Of a stretch of DNA of 64,000 bases, positions 31,720-40,801 are shown piece by piece; position 1 is the stretch's first letter; every line of letters begins with the position of its first letter. The position numbers and the translations under genes are program-made. This DNA comes from Deltaproteobacteria bacterium (lineage in GTDB: Bacteria; Desulfobacterota; Desulfuromonadia; Geobacterales; Pseudopelobacteraceae), in NCBI GenBank assembly GCA_016182975.1, contig JACPFJ010000014.1, forward strand, positions 1-64,000, in the 5' to 3' direction. Under the pieces are notes generated by a model. The model ran no database searches, was not told the DNA's origin, and saw nothing but the letters and a program-made list of their open reading frames with translations.

Positions 31720-33006
31720 TTACGCGATCATTTTAAAGCACTTGGCCGCGGCGGCGATGGTCTTCTCGATGGCCGCGTCGTCGTGGGCCGCGGAGACAAA
31801 GGCGGTCTCGAACTGGGACGGCGCCAGGTAGATCCCCTCGTTCAGCATGGCCAGGAAGTATCTGGCAAAGGCCTTGGTGTCGCAGGCCGCGGCGCTCGGC
31901 CAGTCGTGGACCTCTCCCCTGGTGAAGAAGGCGCAGAACATGCTCCCCACCCGGGTCGAGTAGAGCGGGTAACCGGCTGCCCTGGCCGCGTTGGCGATCC
32001 CCTCGGCCACCTGGCGGCTCTTCTCCTCCAGTTTGTCGTAGAAGCCCGGCTCCTTCAGCAGCGTGAGTGTCTCGATGCCGGCGGTCATGGCCAGCGGGTT
32101 GCCGGAGAGGGTGCCGGCCTGGTAGACGCCGCCGGAGGGGGAGAGCTTCTCCATGATCTCGCGACTGCCGCCGAAGGCGCCCACCGGCAGGCCGCCGCCG
32201 ATGATCTTGCCCAGGGTGGTCATGTCCGGGGTGACGCCGTAGAGCTCCTGGGCGCCGCCGTAGGCGACGCGAAAGCCGGACATGACCTCGTCGAAGATCA
32301 GCACGATCCCCTCGTTGCTGCATATCTCGCGCAGACCCTCCAGGAAGCCCTCCCTGGGAGGGACTGTCCCCATGTTGCCTGCCACCGGTTCCACGATGAT
32401 GCAGGCGATGTTGTCCCTGTTCTCGGCAACCAGTTGTCCGACCGATTCGAGCGAGTTGTATTCCGCCGTCAGGGTGTGCCTGGCGAAATCGGCCGGAACG
32501 CCGGGTGAATCGGGCACGCCGAAGGTGGCGGCCCCGGAGCCGGCCTTGACCAGCAGGGCGTCGGCGTGGCCGTGGTAGCAGCCGGAGAACTTGAGGATCT
32601 TGTCGCGGCCGGTATGGCCGCGGGCCAGCCGGATGGCGCTCATGGTGGCCTCGGTGCCGGAGCTGACCATGCGCACCATCTCGATGGAGGGGACCGCCGC
32701 GATGACCATGTCGGCCAGGGTGATCTCCAACTCGGTCGGGGCGCCGAAGCTGGCGCCGTTGTCCATGGCCCTTTTAACCGCCTCGACCACACGCGGGTGA
32801 CAGTGCCCGACGATCATCGGTCCCCAGGAACCGACGTAGTCGATGAAGCTGTTGCCGTCCTCGTCGTAGATAGTGCAGCCGGCGGCCCTTTTGATGAAGA
32901 GCGGATCGGCTCCAACGGATTTGAACGCCCTGACCGGGCTGTTGACACCGCCGGGGATGGATGTCCTGGCCTGCTGGAAGAGCGCGCTGGAACGTTCGTG
33001 ATTCAT
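31720..33006 (-). CDS. hemL: Glutamate-1-semialdehyde 2,1-aminomutase
   Basis: HemL converts glutamate-1-semialdehyde to 5-aminolevulinate for haem and corrin synthesis, important in a cytochrome-rich lineage. The 428-residue protein has [67 protein letters not shown] and [18 protein letters not shown] with the PLP Lys. The start at 33006 ([13 protein letters not shown]) matches the family, and a longer in-frame opening upstream is ignored. Confidence 0.96.
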   Translation of the reverse strand: MNHERSSALFQQARTSIPGGVNSPVRAFKSVGADPLFIKRAAGCTIYDEDGNSFIDYVGSWGPMIVGHCHPRVVEAVKRAMDNGASFGAPTELEITLADMVIAAVPSIEMVRMVSSGTEATMSAIRLARGHTGRDKILKFSGCYHGHADALLVKAGSGAATFGVPDSPGVPADFARHTLTAEYNSLESVGQLVAENRDNIACIIVEPVAGNMGTVPPREGFLEGLREICSNEGIVLIFDEVMSGFRVAYGGAQELYGVTPDMTTLGKIIGGGLPVGAFGGSREIMEKLSPSGGVYQAGTLSGNPLAMTAGIETLTLLKEPGFYDKLEEKSRQVAEGIANAARAAGYPLYSTRVGSMFCAFFTRGEVHDWPSAAACDTKAFARYFLAMLNEGIYLAPSQFETAFVSAAHDDAAIEKTIAAAAKCFKMIA

Positions 33007-33176
33007 GACGGAAAACCTCGCTGACGTGGTGGCGGGAATGCCCGCGGTAATGTGGCGTTTGTTAGCATGATGCACGCAGTCGTGTCAAGTGTAATAAGCC
33101 AATTTTATTATAAAAATAAGAGGTTGCGGGGTCGGCGGAGCTCTTTTGCAGGGCCGAAAAGAAACGGAAAAACTGC

Positions 33177-33205
33177 TTGACAAAAAAACCCAAATACCTT
33201 ATTTT
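33177..33205 (+). promoter_or_regulatory. Candidate sigma-70 promoter of the nuo operon
   Basis: TTGACA (33177-33182) and TATTTT (33200-33205) are 17 bases apart. The predicted start is near 33212, immediately before the GTATAC palindrome at 33217. Confidence 0.55.
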
Positions 33206-33216
33206 CTCTCTGTTTT

Positions 33217-33229
33217 GTATACAGTATAC
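33217..33229. promoter_or_regulatory. Palindrome GTATACAGTATAC just downstream of the nuo promoter
   Basis: Two GTATAC half-sites with one base between them overlap about +5 to +17 of the predicted transcript, a position suited to a repressor. The same motif lies by the atp promoter (27950-27962). Confidence 0.6.
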
Positions 33230-33256
33230 CGATTCAGGTTGGTAAGGAGGCTTTAG

Positions 33257-33613
33257 ATGCTCGGTGCATATCTACCCATACTTCTGCTGGTGCTCGTGGC
33301 GATCGGATTCGGACTGGTCTCGCTGGTCATGTCCTCGCTCATCGGCCAGAAAAAGAGTACCCCCCTCAAGCTGTCTCCTTACGAGTCCGGCTGCGAGCCG
33401 GTCGGGACGGCGCGTGAGCGCTTCTCCATCAAGTTCTACCTGATCGCCATGCTGTTCATCCTGTTCGACATCGAGGCGGTGTTCCTCTATCCCTGGGCGA
33501 TCCTCTACAAGAAGCTGGGCGTGTTCGGACTGGTCGAGATGGGGGTCTTCATCGTCATCCTCTTTGTCGGTTATATTTATGTCTGGAAAAAAGGAGCATT
33601 GGAATGGGAGTAG
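33257..33613 (+). CDS. nuoA: NADH-quinone oxidoreductase subunit A
   Basis: The 118-residue membrane subunit of complex I has three helices, and the conserved loop [25 protein letters not shown], split across the first cytoplasmic loop, carries the Cys seen in active/deactive studies. AAGGAGG precedes the ATG at 33257. It is the first of 14 nuo genes and overlaps nuoB by 10 bases. Confidence 0.96.
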   Translation: MLGAYLPILLLVLVAIGFGLVSLVMSSLIGQKKSTPLKLSPYESGCEPVGTARERFSIKFYLIAMLFILFDIEAVFLYPWAILYKKLGVFGLVEMGVFIVILFVGYIYVWKKGALEWE

Positions 33614-34119
33614 ACAATCCGCTTGGCGACAATATTATAACCACATCGCTTGACAAGCTCGTAAACTGGTCCCGGAAATCCTCCATCTGGCCGATGACGT
33701 TTGGTCTGGCATGTTGCGCCATCGAGATGATGGCGACGGGCGCCGCCCATAACGACCTTGACCGTTTCGGCATCATCTTCCGCGCATCTCCCCGCCAGTC
33801 CGACTGCATCATAATCGCCGGCACGGTCACCAAGAAGATGCTGCCGGTCATCAAGACCGTCTATGAGCAGATGCCCGAGCCGAAATGGGTCATCGCCATG
33901 GGCGCCTGCGCCTGTTCCGGCGGGATATTCGACACCTACAGCGTGGTGCAGGGGATCGACGAGGCGCTGCCGGTCGACGTCTATATCCCAGGATGCCCGC
34001 CGCGTCCCGAGGCGCTGCTCTACGGCATCATGAAGCTGCAGGACAAGATCTGGGACGAGAAGAACTCCTTCGGTTCCGCCATCGGCATGGGCGAGAGGAT
34101 CGAGCCGGCCGCCGCCTGA
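33604..34119 (+). CDS. nuoB: NADH-quinone oxidoreductase subunit B
   Basis: The 171-residue peripheral subunit carries cluster N2, the last Fe-S donor to quinone. The ligands are visible in [13 protein letters not shown] (adjacent Cys pair), GACACSGG and [15 protein letters not shown]. It overlaps nuoA. Confidence 0.97.
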   Translation: MGVDNPLGDNIITTSLDKLVNWSRKSSIWPMTFGLACCAIEMMATGAAHNDLDRFGIIFRASPRQSDCIIIAGTVTKKMLPVIKTVYEQMPEPKWVIAMGACACSGGIFDTYSVVQGIDEALPVDVYIPGCPPRPEALLYGIMKLQDKIWDEKNSFGSAIGMGERIEPAAA

Positions 34120-34165
34120 TACCAGCATTCACGAATTCTATTTCCCAAAAAAAGGGTTGGATACC

Positions 34166-34654
34166 ATGGCTGAAAACAATCGCGCAGTACTCAAGCTGAA
34201 GGAAAAATTCGCCGCTTCGATTATTGACGTGGTCGAGTTTCGCGGTGAGGTGACGGTTACCGTCAACAAGGATGACATCATCGCCATTCTCTCATACCTC
34301 AAACAGTCCCTCCAGTATAACCTGCTCACCGACGTAACCGCGGTAGATTATCTGGGCAAGAGGGCGGACCGTTTCATGGTGGTCTATCAGCTCTACTCGA
34401 TCCCCCAAAAGGACCGTTTGCGCATCAAGGCGCCGGTTGCGGAAGCCGACAGCCGTATCCAGAGCGCCACACAGGTGTGGAAAACCGCCAACTGGCTTGA
34501 GCGCGAGGTGTACGACCTGTTTGGCATCACCTTCGAAAACCACCCCGATCTGCGCCGCATCCTGATGACGCCCGACTGGGAAGGTCACCCGCTCCGTAAG
34601 GACTACCCGCTTCAGGGACCTGGTCGCGAGCCTTACAAGGGGCGGCTGTCATAG
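34166..34654 (+). CDS. nuoC: NADH-quinone oxidoreductase subunit C
   Basis: The 162-residue subunit is separate from NuoD, unlike the fused E. coli form. The 30-kDa-subunit signature ERExYDLFGITFENHPDLRR is present (here EREVYDLFGITFENHPDL), followed by RILMTPDWEGHPLRKDYPL. The ATG at 34166 is chosen over a TTG at 34157 because AAAGGG precedes it. Confidence 0.95.
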   Translation: MAENNRAVLKLKEKFAASIIDVVEFRGEVTVTVNKDDIIAILSYLKQSLQYNLLTDVTAVDYLGKRADRFMVVYQLYSIPQKDRLRIKAPVAEADSRIQSATQVWKTANWLEREVYDLFGITFENHPDLRRILMTPDWEGHPLRKDYPLQGPGREPYKGRLS

Positions 34655-34698
34655 CGCATTCAAACACGATCCGTATCTCGATATAGAAGAGGCGATAC

Positions 34699-35871
34699 AT
34701 GGCAACTACGGAAAAAATGACACTGAATATGGGGCCGCAGCATCCCAGTACCCACGGGGTTCTCAGGCTCGTCCTCGAACTGGACGGCGAGGTTATCACC
34801 AAGATTACCCCCGACATCGGATACCTGCACCGTGGCGTGGAGAAGCTCTCCGAGCACCGGACCTATCATCAGACTATACCGCTGACCGACCGTCTGGACT
34901 ACCTGGCGCCGATGAGCAACAATCTGGGCTATGTCCTCGCCGTCGAGAAGCTCCTCGCCATCGAGGTCCCCGAGCGGGCCCAGACCATCCGGGTAATCAT
35001 GGCCGAGATGACCCGACTCCAGTCGCACCTGGTCTGGCTGGCCTGCCATGCGCTGGATATCGGCGCCATGACGGTCTTCATCTACGCCTTCCGCGAACGA
35101 GAGGTCGTCATGGAGACCTACGAGCTGATCTCCGGCGCCCGTATGACCAGCAACTTCTTCCGTGTCGGCGGCCTTTCCATGGATGTCCCTGCCGAATTTG
35201 AAAAAAAGGTGCGCGACTTCGTGGAGTCAATGCCCGCTTATCTGGACCAGTACGAGGGGCTCTTGACCACAAACCCGATCTGGGTCAAGCGGACCGTCGG
35301 CAACGGCGTGATCTCCGCAGAGGATGCCATCGACTTCGGTATCACCGGTCCGGCCCTGCGCGGTTCCGGCGTTGATTGGGACCTGCGTCGCGACAACCCG
35401 TACAGCGGTTATGAAAAATACAAGTTCAAGGTCCCGGTGGGCGAGAATTGCGACACCTTCGACCGTTACAAGGTGCGTCTCGTCGAGATGCGTGAAGCCT
35501 GCAAGATCATCACCCAGGCATTGAACAGCCTCAAGCCCGGCCCGGTGCTGGCCGACTGCCCGCAGGTCTGCTATCCGCCCAAGGAAAACGTCTACAACTC
35601 CATCGAAGGGCTGATCCACCACTTCAAGATCGCCTCGGAGGGTTTCCCTGTTCCCGAAGGGGAGGTCTACCAAGGTGTTGAGGCGACAAAGGGCGAGCTG
35701 GGTTATTACATAGTGAGCGATGGCGGCAACAAACCCTACCGCATGAGGATTCGCCCCCCCTCATTCGTGAACCTCCAGGCCATAGAGAAGATGAGCGTGG
35801 GAAGCATGATCGCCGACCTGGTGGCGATTATCGGAACGCTGGACATCGTCCTTGGCGAAATAGACAGATAA
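34699..35871 (+). CDS. nuoD: NADH-quinone oxidoreductase subunit D
   Basis: The 390-residue 49-kDa-type subunit forms the quinone pocket with NuoB. LNMGPQHPSTHGVLRL carries the conserved quinone-site His, followed by YLHRGVEKLSEHRTYHQ. The C-terminus IRPPSFVNLQAIEKM and DIVLGEIDR is intact. Confidence 0.97.
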   Translation: MATTEKMTLNMGPQHPSTHGVLRLVLELDGEVITKITPDIGYLHRGVEKLSEHRTYHQTIPLTDRLDYLAPMSNNLGYVLAVEKLLAIEVPERAQTIRVIMAEMTRLQSHLVWLACHALDIGAMTVFIYAFREREVVMETYELISGARMTSNFFRVGGLSMDVPAEFEKKVRDFVESMPAYLDQYEGLLTTNPIWVKRTVGNGVISAEDAIDFGITGPALRGSGVDWDLRRDNPYSGYEKYKFKVPVGENCDTFDRYKVRLVEMREACKIITQALNSLKPGPVLADCPQVCYPPKENVYNSIEGLIHHFKIASEGFPVPEGEVYQGVEATKGELGYYIVSDGGNKPYRMRIRPPSFVNLQAIEKMSVGSMIADLVAIIGTLDIVLGEIDR

Positions 35872-35901
35872 CTCCCGTACGATTCAAAGGAGATGGCGCG
35901 C

Positions 35902-36414
35902 ATGAGCGACGCGGTTGCGCAACAGGCAGCAGAGCAGGAACCGGTAGTAGACCTTTCCCTGGCTCACAAGATTATCGACAAATACATTGATATGCCGGGG
36001 AACCTGATGCCGGTTCTCCAGGCTGCCCAGGACGAGTACGGCTATATCCCCCGCGTGGTGGCTGACCTGATCGCCGAACGGCTGAACGTCTACCCCAGCC
36101 AGATCTACGGGGTGCTCACCTTTTACGCCCAGTTCCATCTCAAGCCCCGCGGACGTTTCATTATTCGTGTTTGCGTGGGTACCGCCTGCCACGTTCAGGG
36201 GGCTCCGCGCATCGTGGAAACCTTCTTCGACAAGCTGGGCATCGGCCACGCCGAGACCACCCCCGACCTTCGCTTCACCTTCGAGAAGGTTGCCTGCCTG
36301 GGGGCCTGCGGTATGGCGCCGCTGGCAATGGTCAACGACGCCACCTACGGCTCCATGACGGTGCAGAAGGTCGAGGAAATAATAACCGACTACAACCAGA
36401 GGCCATTGAAATAG
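35902..36414 (+). CDS. nuoE: NADH-quinone oxidoreductase subunit E
   Basis: The 170-residue thioredoxin-like subunit has the N1a [2Fe-2S] ligands: Cys in CVGTAC and the pair in CLGAC. The ATG at 35902 is chosen because AAAGGAG at 35886-35892 lies 9 bases upstream, while an ATG at 35893 touches that site. The N-terminus is Gln/Glu/Ala-rich. Confidence 0.94.
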   Translation: MSDAVAQQAAEQEPVVDLSLAHKIIDKYIDMPGNLMPVLQAAQDEYGYIPRVVADLIAERLNVYPSQIYGVLTFYAQFHLKPRGRFIIRVCVGTACHVQGAPRIVETFFDKLGIGHAETTPDLRFTFEKVACLGACGMAPLAMVNDATYGSMTVQKVEEIITDYNQRPLK

Positions 36415-36453
36415 TAAGTAGCTCGAAACTATTCAGCAGGGGACAACTCAGTC

Positions 36454-38235
36454 ATGAGCGAAAACGCAGCAATACAAATTCTGATCTGCCAGGGTACCGG
36501 CGGTATTTCGATGGGCGCCAAAGAGGTTGAGGCGGCATTCGTAAGGCATATCGGCGAAAAGGGTATCAGCGCCGTTGTCGGCAAACGCTGCGACGTCATC
36601 AAGACCGGCTGCCGCGGCCTCTGTGCCAACGACGTCCTGGTTGACATCATCACCCCCGAGCAGGGGCGTGTCACCTACGACTTCGTCAAGCCGGACGAGG
36701 TCGAGAAGATCATTGAAGAACACATCGTCAACAAGACGACGATGGAGAAGAGGAAGGCCAAACCCTATTACAATCAGTTCGTTGACGCCCAGATGCGCGT
36801 TGTCATGACCGGATGCGGCCAGATCGATCCGGACAGCATCGATGCCTACAAGGCAGAGGACGGATTCAAGGCGATCGAGAAGTGCATCAAGACCATGAAA
36901 CCGGAAGAGGTCATCGAGGAGGTCAAGAAGTCCGGTCTGCGTGGTCGTGGGGGGGGCGGTTTTCCCACCGGCATGAAGTGGTCCTTCTGCAAGGCCTCTC
37001 CCGGTGACCACAAGTACCTGATCTGCAATGCCGACGAGGGCGACCCGGGCGCATTCATGGACCGCTCCCTGCTGGAAGGCGACCCCTACTGCATCATCGA
37101 GGGGATGATGATCGCCGCCTACGCCATCGGCTGCGACTTCGGCTATGTCTATGTCCGCGCCGAGTACCCGCTGGCCGTGCAGCGTCTGCAGCACGCCATC
37201 GACGTCTGCTACGAGCAGGGCTGGCTGGGCAAGAATATCCAGGGGTGGGGCCTCAATTTCGACATGCGCATCAAGATGGGCGCCGGCGCCTTTGTCTGCG
37301 GCGAGGAAACCGCTCTGATGGCCTCCATCGAGGGTGAGCGCGGCATGAGCCGTCCCCGTCCCCCGTTCCCGGCGGTGCGCGGCCTGTGGGGCAAGCCGAC
37401 CAACATCAACAACGTCGAGACCTTCGGCAACGTCCGCCACATAATCAACAAGGGGGCCGACTGGTACGCCTCGCTCGGCACCGAGACCACCAAGGGGACC
37501 AAGATCTTCGCCGTGACTGGCAAGGTCAAGCACACCGGCCTGGTAGAGGTGCCGGCCGGCATGAAGATCCGCGAGGTCATCTACGATGTCTGCGGCGGCA
37601 TCGCCAACAATCGCAAGTTCAAGGCGGTTCAGGCCGGCGGCCCGTCCGGTGGCTGTATCCCGGCTGAGATCCTGGACACCCCGGTCGACTACGACTCCCT
37701 GATCAAGGCCGGCGCCATGATGGGTTCCGGCGGTCTGGTGGTCATGGACGAGACCACCTGCATGGTGGATGTTTCCCGCTTCTTCCTTGCCTTCACCAGG
37801 ATGGAGTCGTGCGGCAAATGCGTCCCCTGCCGGATCGGGCTGAAGGTCATGCTCGACATCCTCGAACGCATCACGGAGGGTCGCGGCGAGCCTTCCGACC
37901 TTGCCACCCTTCAGGACCTGGGGGTTGCCATCAAGAAGGCATCGCTGTGCGGCCTCGGCCAGACGGCCCCCAATCCGATTCTCTCCACGATCAACTACTT
38001 CCGCGACGAGTACGAGGCGCACATCAACGACAAGCGCTGCCCCTCCAACTGCTGCAAGGAACTGCTTCTCTGGCAGGTCGTGGAAGAGAAGTGCGTCAAG
38101 TGCGGCGCCTGCAAGAAGGCCTGCCCGGTGGACGCCATTGTCTGGGAAAAGGGGCAGATCGCCTTCCTGGACAAGGAAAAATGCACCAAGTGCAAATCCT
38201 GCTACGACGCCTGCCGTTTCATGGCGATAGAATAA
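36454..38235 (+). CDS. nuoF: NADH-quinone oxidoreductase subunit F with extra ferredoxin domains
   Basis: The 593-residue protein is about 160 residues longer than E. coli NuoF. An N-terminal thioredoxin-like domain (about 1-100) has its Cys residues in ILICQGTGG and CRGLCAND. The NADH/FMN core follows (GLRGRGGGGFPTGMKW, CNADEGDPGAF, the FMN-site GAGAYVCGEETAL here as GAGAFVCGEETAL) with the N3 cluster site ESCGKCVPCRIG. Two [4Fe-4S] ferredoxin motifs close it (CVKCGACKKACPVDAI and CTKCKSCYDACRFMAI). This layout resembles the diaphorase of NAD(P)-dependent hydrogenases and Geobacter-type complex I. Confidence 0.95.
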   Translation: MSENAAIQILICQGTGGISMGAKEVEAAFVRHIGEKGISAVVGKRCDVIKTGCRGLCANDVLVDIITPEQGRVTYDFVKPDEVEKIIEEHIVNKTTMEKRKAKPYYNQFVDAQMRVVMTGCGQIDPDSIDAYKAEDGFKAIEKCIKTMKPEEVIEEVKKSGLRGRGGGGFPTGMKWSFCKASPGDHKYLICNADEGDPGAFMDRSLLEGDPYCIIEGMMIAAYAIGCDFGYVYVRAEYPLAVQRLQHAIDVCYEQGWLGKNIQGWGLNFDMRIKMGAGAFVCGEETALMASIEGERGMSRPRPPFPAVRGLWGKPTNINNVETFGNVRHIINKGADWYASLGTETTKGTKIFAVTGKVKHTGLVEVPAGMKIREVIYDVCGGIANNRKFKAVQAGGPSGGCIPAEILDTPVDYDSLIKAGAMMGSGGLVVMDETTCMVDVSRFFLAFTRMESCGKCVPCRIGLKVMLDILERITEGRGEPSDLATLQDLGVAIKKASLCGLGQTAPNPILSTINYFRDEYEAHINDKRCPSNCCKELLLWQVVEEKCVKCGACKKACPVDAIVWEKGQIAFLDKEKCTKCKSCYDACRFMAIE

Positions 38236-38280
38236 CGACTCCACACGAACGAACGGTCAAACTCATTGACAGAGGTTGAG

Positions 38281-40749
38281 ATGGTTAATCTGACGATAGA
38301 CGACAAGCAGGTCACGGCCCCCAAAAACGCCACCATTTACGAGGCCGCCAAGGCCAACGGGATCAAGATTCCGATCCTGTGTCACGACAAGAAGCTTAAG
38401 CCGTTCGGCGCCTGCCGCATGTGCCTGGTCGAGGTGGAGCAGATGAAGGGACGCCAGATCCCGGCCTGCACAACACCGGCAACAGAGGGTATGATCATCC
38501 GTACCTCCACCCCGGAGATCGTCAAGGCGCGCAAGATGGTGCTGGAACTCCTGTTGCTCAACCATCCCATCGACTGCCCGGTCTGCGACAAGGGCGGCGA
38601 CTGCGACCTGCAGAACCTGACCTATGAGTACAAGGTGGATGCCAACCGTTTTGTCGATGAAAAGTTCCATCTGGATATCGACTACGCCAACCCGTTGATC
38701 GAGCGTGACATGAACCGCTGCGTGCTGTGCGGCAAGTGTGCGCGCATATGCGACGAGATCGTCTCCTTCGGCGCCTACACCTTCATCAATCGCGGCATCG
38801 AGACCAAGATGGGGTGTGAGTTCGACGAGGCGCTCAACTGCGAGTTCTGCGGCTCATGCGTCTCCGTCTGCCCCGTAGGATCGCTCCTGGCCAGGCCGTT
38901 CAAGTTCAAGGCGCGCTGGTGGGCCCTGACCAAACAGAAGTCCGTCTGCAGCTACTGCGGCACCGGCTGCAACCTGACCCTGGGGGTCAAGGACAACAAG
39001 GTCCTGACCACGGTCTACGACGAGAATCAGGGTTTCCATAACGGCCAGCTCTGCTGCCGCGGCCGCTTCGGCTACCAGTTCATCAATTCCGACAAGCGTC
39101 TGACCGCGCCGCTGGTGCGCAAAAACGGCGTCCTGGTGGAGACCGGCTGGGACGAGGCGCTGGAGATCGTCGTCGGACGCCTCAAGGGGGGCATTGCCGT
39201 GGCCGCGCTGGCCACGCCGCGTATGACCAATGAGGAGTTGGTCCTCTTCAAGCGGTTGATGGAGACGGTCGGTTCGCCCAATTACGACCATTCCGCCGGT
39301 TACGCCCACGCCGCCCTGACCAAGGGCTTCGCCAGAAGCTTCGGGACATCGGCTTCGCCGTCCACGATCCTCGACATCCAGAAGAGCGACCTGCTGCTGG
39401 TCATCAAGACCGATGCCTACGAGACCCACCCGGTGGTCGGCTTCGAGATCAACCTGGCGGTCAAAAACAGGGGTGTCAAACTCAATCTCCTGTCCGACAA
39501 GCGCGGCAAGCTCTCCAAACTGCCCGGCGCCAAGACCCTGGTGCACACGCCCGGCAGCGAGATTGCCGTCATCAACGCCATCGCCAAGTCGATCCTGGAC
39601 GCAAAACTGGCTGACGGCTCGGCCGTCGCAGTTCCGGGTTATGCCGACCTGGAGCAGGCCCTGGCCGGTTTCACGCCGGAGGCGGTCGCCGCCCAGAGCG
39701 GCCTCTCCGCCGCGCAGATCAAGGAACTGGCCGCCGATTACGCCCAGGCGGAGAAGGCCCTGATCATATTCCCCATCGGTCTGGCGTATGCCGGTCACGA
39801 TAGCGAGTTCGCCAGCGCCGTTGCCAACCTGGCCATCCTGACCGGCAAGCTCGGCAGGGAGGGGTGCGGCGTGCTCTGCATGGCCGAGAAGAACAACAGC
39901 CAGGGCGCGGTCGATATGGGCTTTTACGCGCCACTGGGGGGGATGGACGCCGGCCGGATCATCGACGGCTGCGCTAGTGGGGCCGTCAAAACGCTTTTCA
40001 TCGCCGGCGAGAACCCGGCGGTATCCTATCCCGACCATGCCAGGGTCCAGGCGGCCCTGTACAAGGTGGAATGCCTGATCGTCTCCGACCTGTTCCTGAC
40101 CGAGACCGCAGCCCAGGCCGACGTGGTCCTGCCGGCCTGCTCCTTCGCCGAGAAGGAGGGCACCTTCACCAGCGTGGACCGCCGCGTGCAGTACTTCAAG
40201 CCGGCCATCCGCAAGATCGGCCAGAGCCGTTCCGACTTCGAGATCTTCGCGGCGCTCATCGCCAGGCTGGGCGGCCAGGCGCCCGCTTCTCCGGCCGCGG
40301 CATTCGCCGAGATCACGGCCGCAACGCCCGCTTACACGGGCATGAGCTACGCCTCGCTCGGCGAGCAGGGGGCCTTTGCGGCGGTAACGGTCAAGCCGGC
40401 CCTGATCGCTCCGCAGGCGCCCGCGCCGGCCGGCGCGCCCGGCAAGCTGGCCCTGGTCGTTGGCAGCGCCCTCTACCACAACGGGACCATGTCCCAGCAT
40501 GGGGAAGGTCCGATGTACGTCTGCCCCGAGGGGTATGTCGAGCTCTCCCGCGGCGATGCCGCAAGACTCGGGATTGCGGATAACGACCTGCTGACCGTTG
40601 CCTCCGCCACGGGAAGCGTGAAGCTCAAGGCCAAGGTCAGCCTGCGCATGCCCGAGGGCGTGCTGTTTACCCCCTACCATTTCGGCGCCACGCCGGTCAA
40701 TCAGGTATGGAGCGGCGCAGCGGTCACCTGGGTGACGCTGGACAAGTAG
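38281..40749 (+). CDS. nuoG: NADH-quinone oxidoreductase subunit G
   Basis: The 822-residue Fe-S subunit starts at the ATG at 38281, where GAGGTTGAG serves as the ribosome site. N-terminal [2Fe-2S] ligands lie in CHDKKLKPFGACRMC and CTTPA. The His/Cys N5 site is HPIDCPVCDKGGDC, with ferredoxin-type sites CVLCGKCARIC and CEFCGSCVSVCP. A molybdopterin-oxidoreductase-like part begins with CSYCGTGCNLTL, so an N7-type cluster is likely. The C-terminal half is the catalytically silent formate-dehydrogenase-like fold. Confidence 0.95.
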   Translation: MVNLTIDDKQVTAPKNATIYEAAKANGIKIPILCHDKKLKPFGACRMCLVEVEQMKGRQIPACTTPATEGMIIRTSTPEIVKARKMVLELLLLNHPIDCPVCDKGGDCDLQNLTYEYKVDANRFVDEKFHLDIDYANPLIERDMNRCVLCGKCARICDEIVSFGAYTFINRGIETKMGCEFDEALNCEFCGSCVSVCPVGSLLARPFKFKARWWALTKQKSVCSYCGTGCNLTLGVKDNKVLTTVYDENQGFHNGQLCCRGRFGYQFINSDKRLTAPLVRKNGVLVETGWDEALEIVVGRLKGGIAVAALATPRMTNEELVLFKRLMETVGSPNYDHSAGYAHAALTKGFARSFGTSASPSTILDIQKSDLLLVIKTDAYETHPVVGFEINLAVKNRGVKLNLLSDKRGKLSKLPGAKTLVHTPGSEIAVINAIAKSILDAKLADGSAVAVPGYADLEQALAGFTPEAVAAQSGLSAAQIKELAADYAQAEKALIIFPIGLAYAGHDSEFASAVANLAILTGKLGREGCGVLCMAEKNNSQGAVDMGFYAPLGGMDAGRIIDGCASGAVKTLFIAGENPAVSYPDHARVQAALYKVECLIVSDLFLTETAAQADVVLPACSFAEKEGTFTSVDRRVQYFKPAIRKIGQSRSDFEIFAALIARLGGQAPASPAAAFAEITAATPAYTGMSYASLGEQGAFAAVTVKPALIAPQAPAPAGAPGKLALVVGSALYHNGTMSQHGEGPMYVCPEGYVELSRGDAARLGIADNDLLTVASATGSVKLKAKVSLRMPEGVLFTPYHFGATPVNQVWSGAAVTWVTLDK

Positions 40750-40801
40750 ACTAACGCGATACGTTTACGGACTATTTCATAAATCACGGAAAGAGGGTCA
40801 G

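Noticed and set aside
31216-31720. Possible riboswitch or structured RNA in the gap before hemL
   Set aside because: I looked for c-di-GMP and cobalamin-type conserved cores and found none. The visible promoter, ribosome site and small frame explain part of the gap better.
33060-33120. hemL promoter with TTGACA on the minus strand near 33084-33089
   Set aside because: The -35 is good, but no acceptable -10 lies 16-18 bases downstream, so I did not annotate it.
36448-38244. Minus-strand frame of nearly 600 codons opposite nuoF
   Set aside because: Same reason: shadow of a certain gene, without start signals or recognisable motifs.
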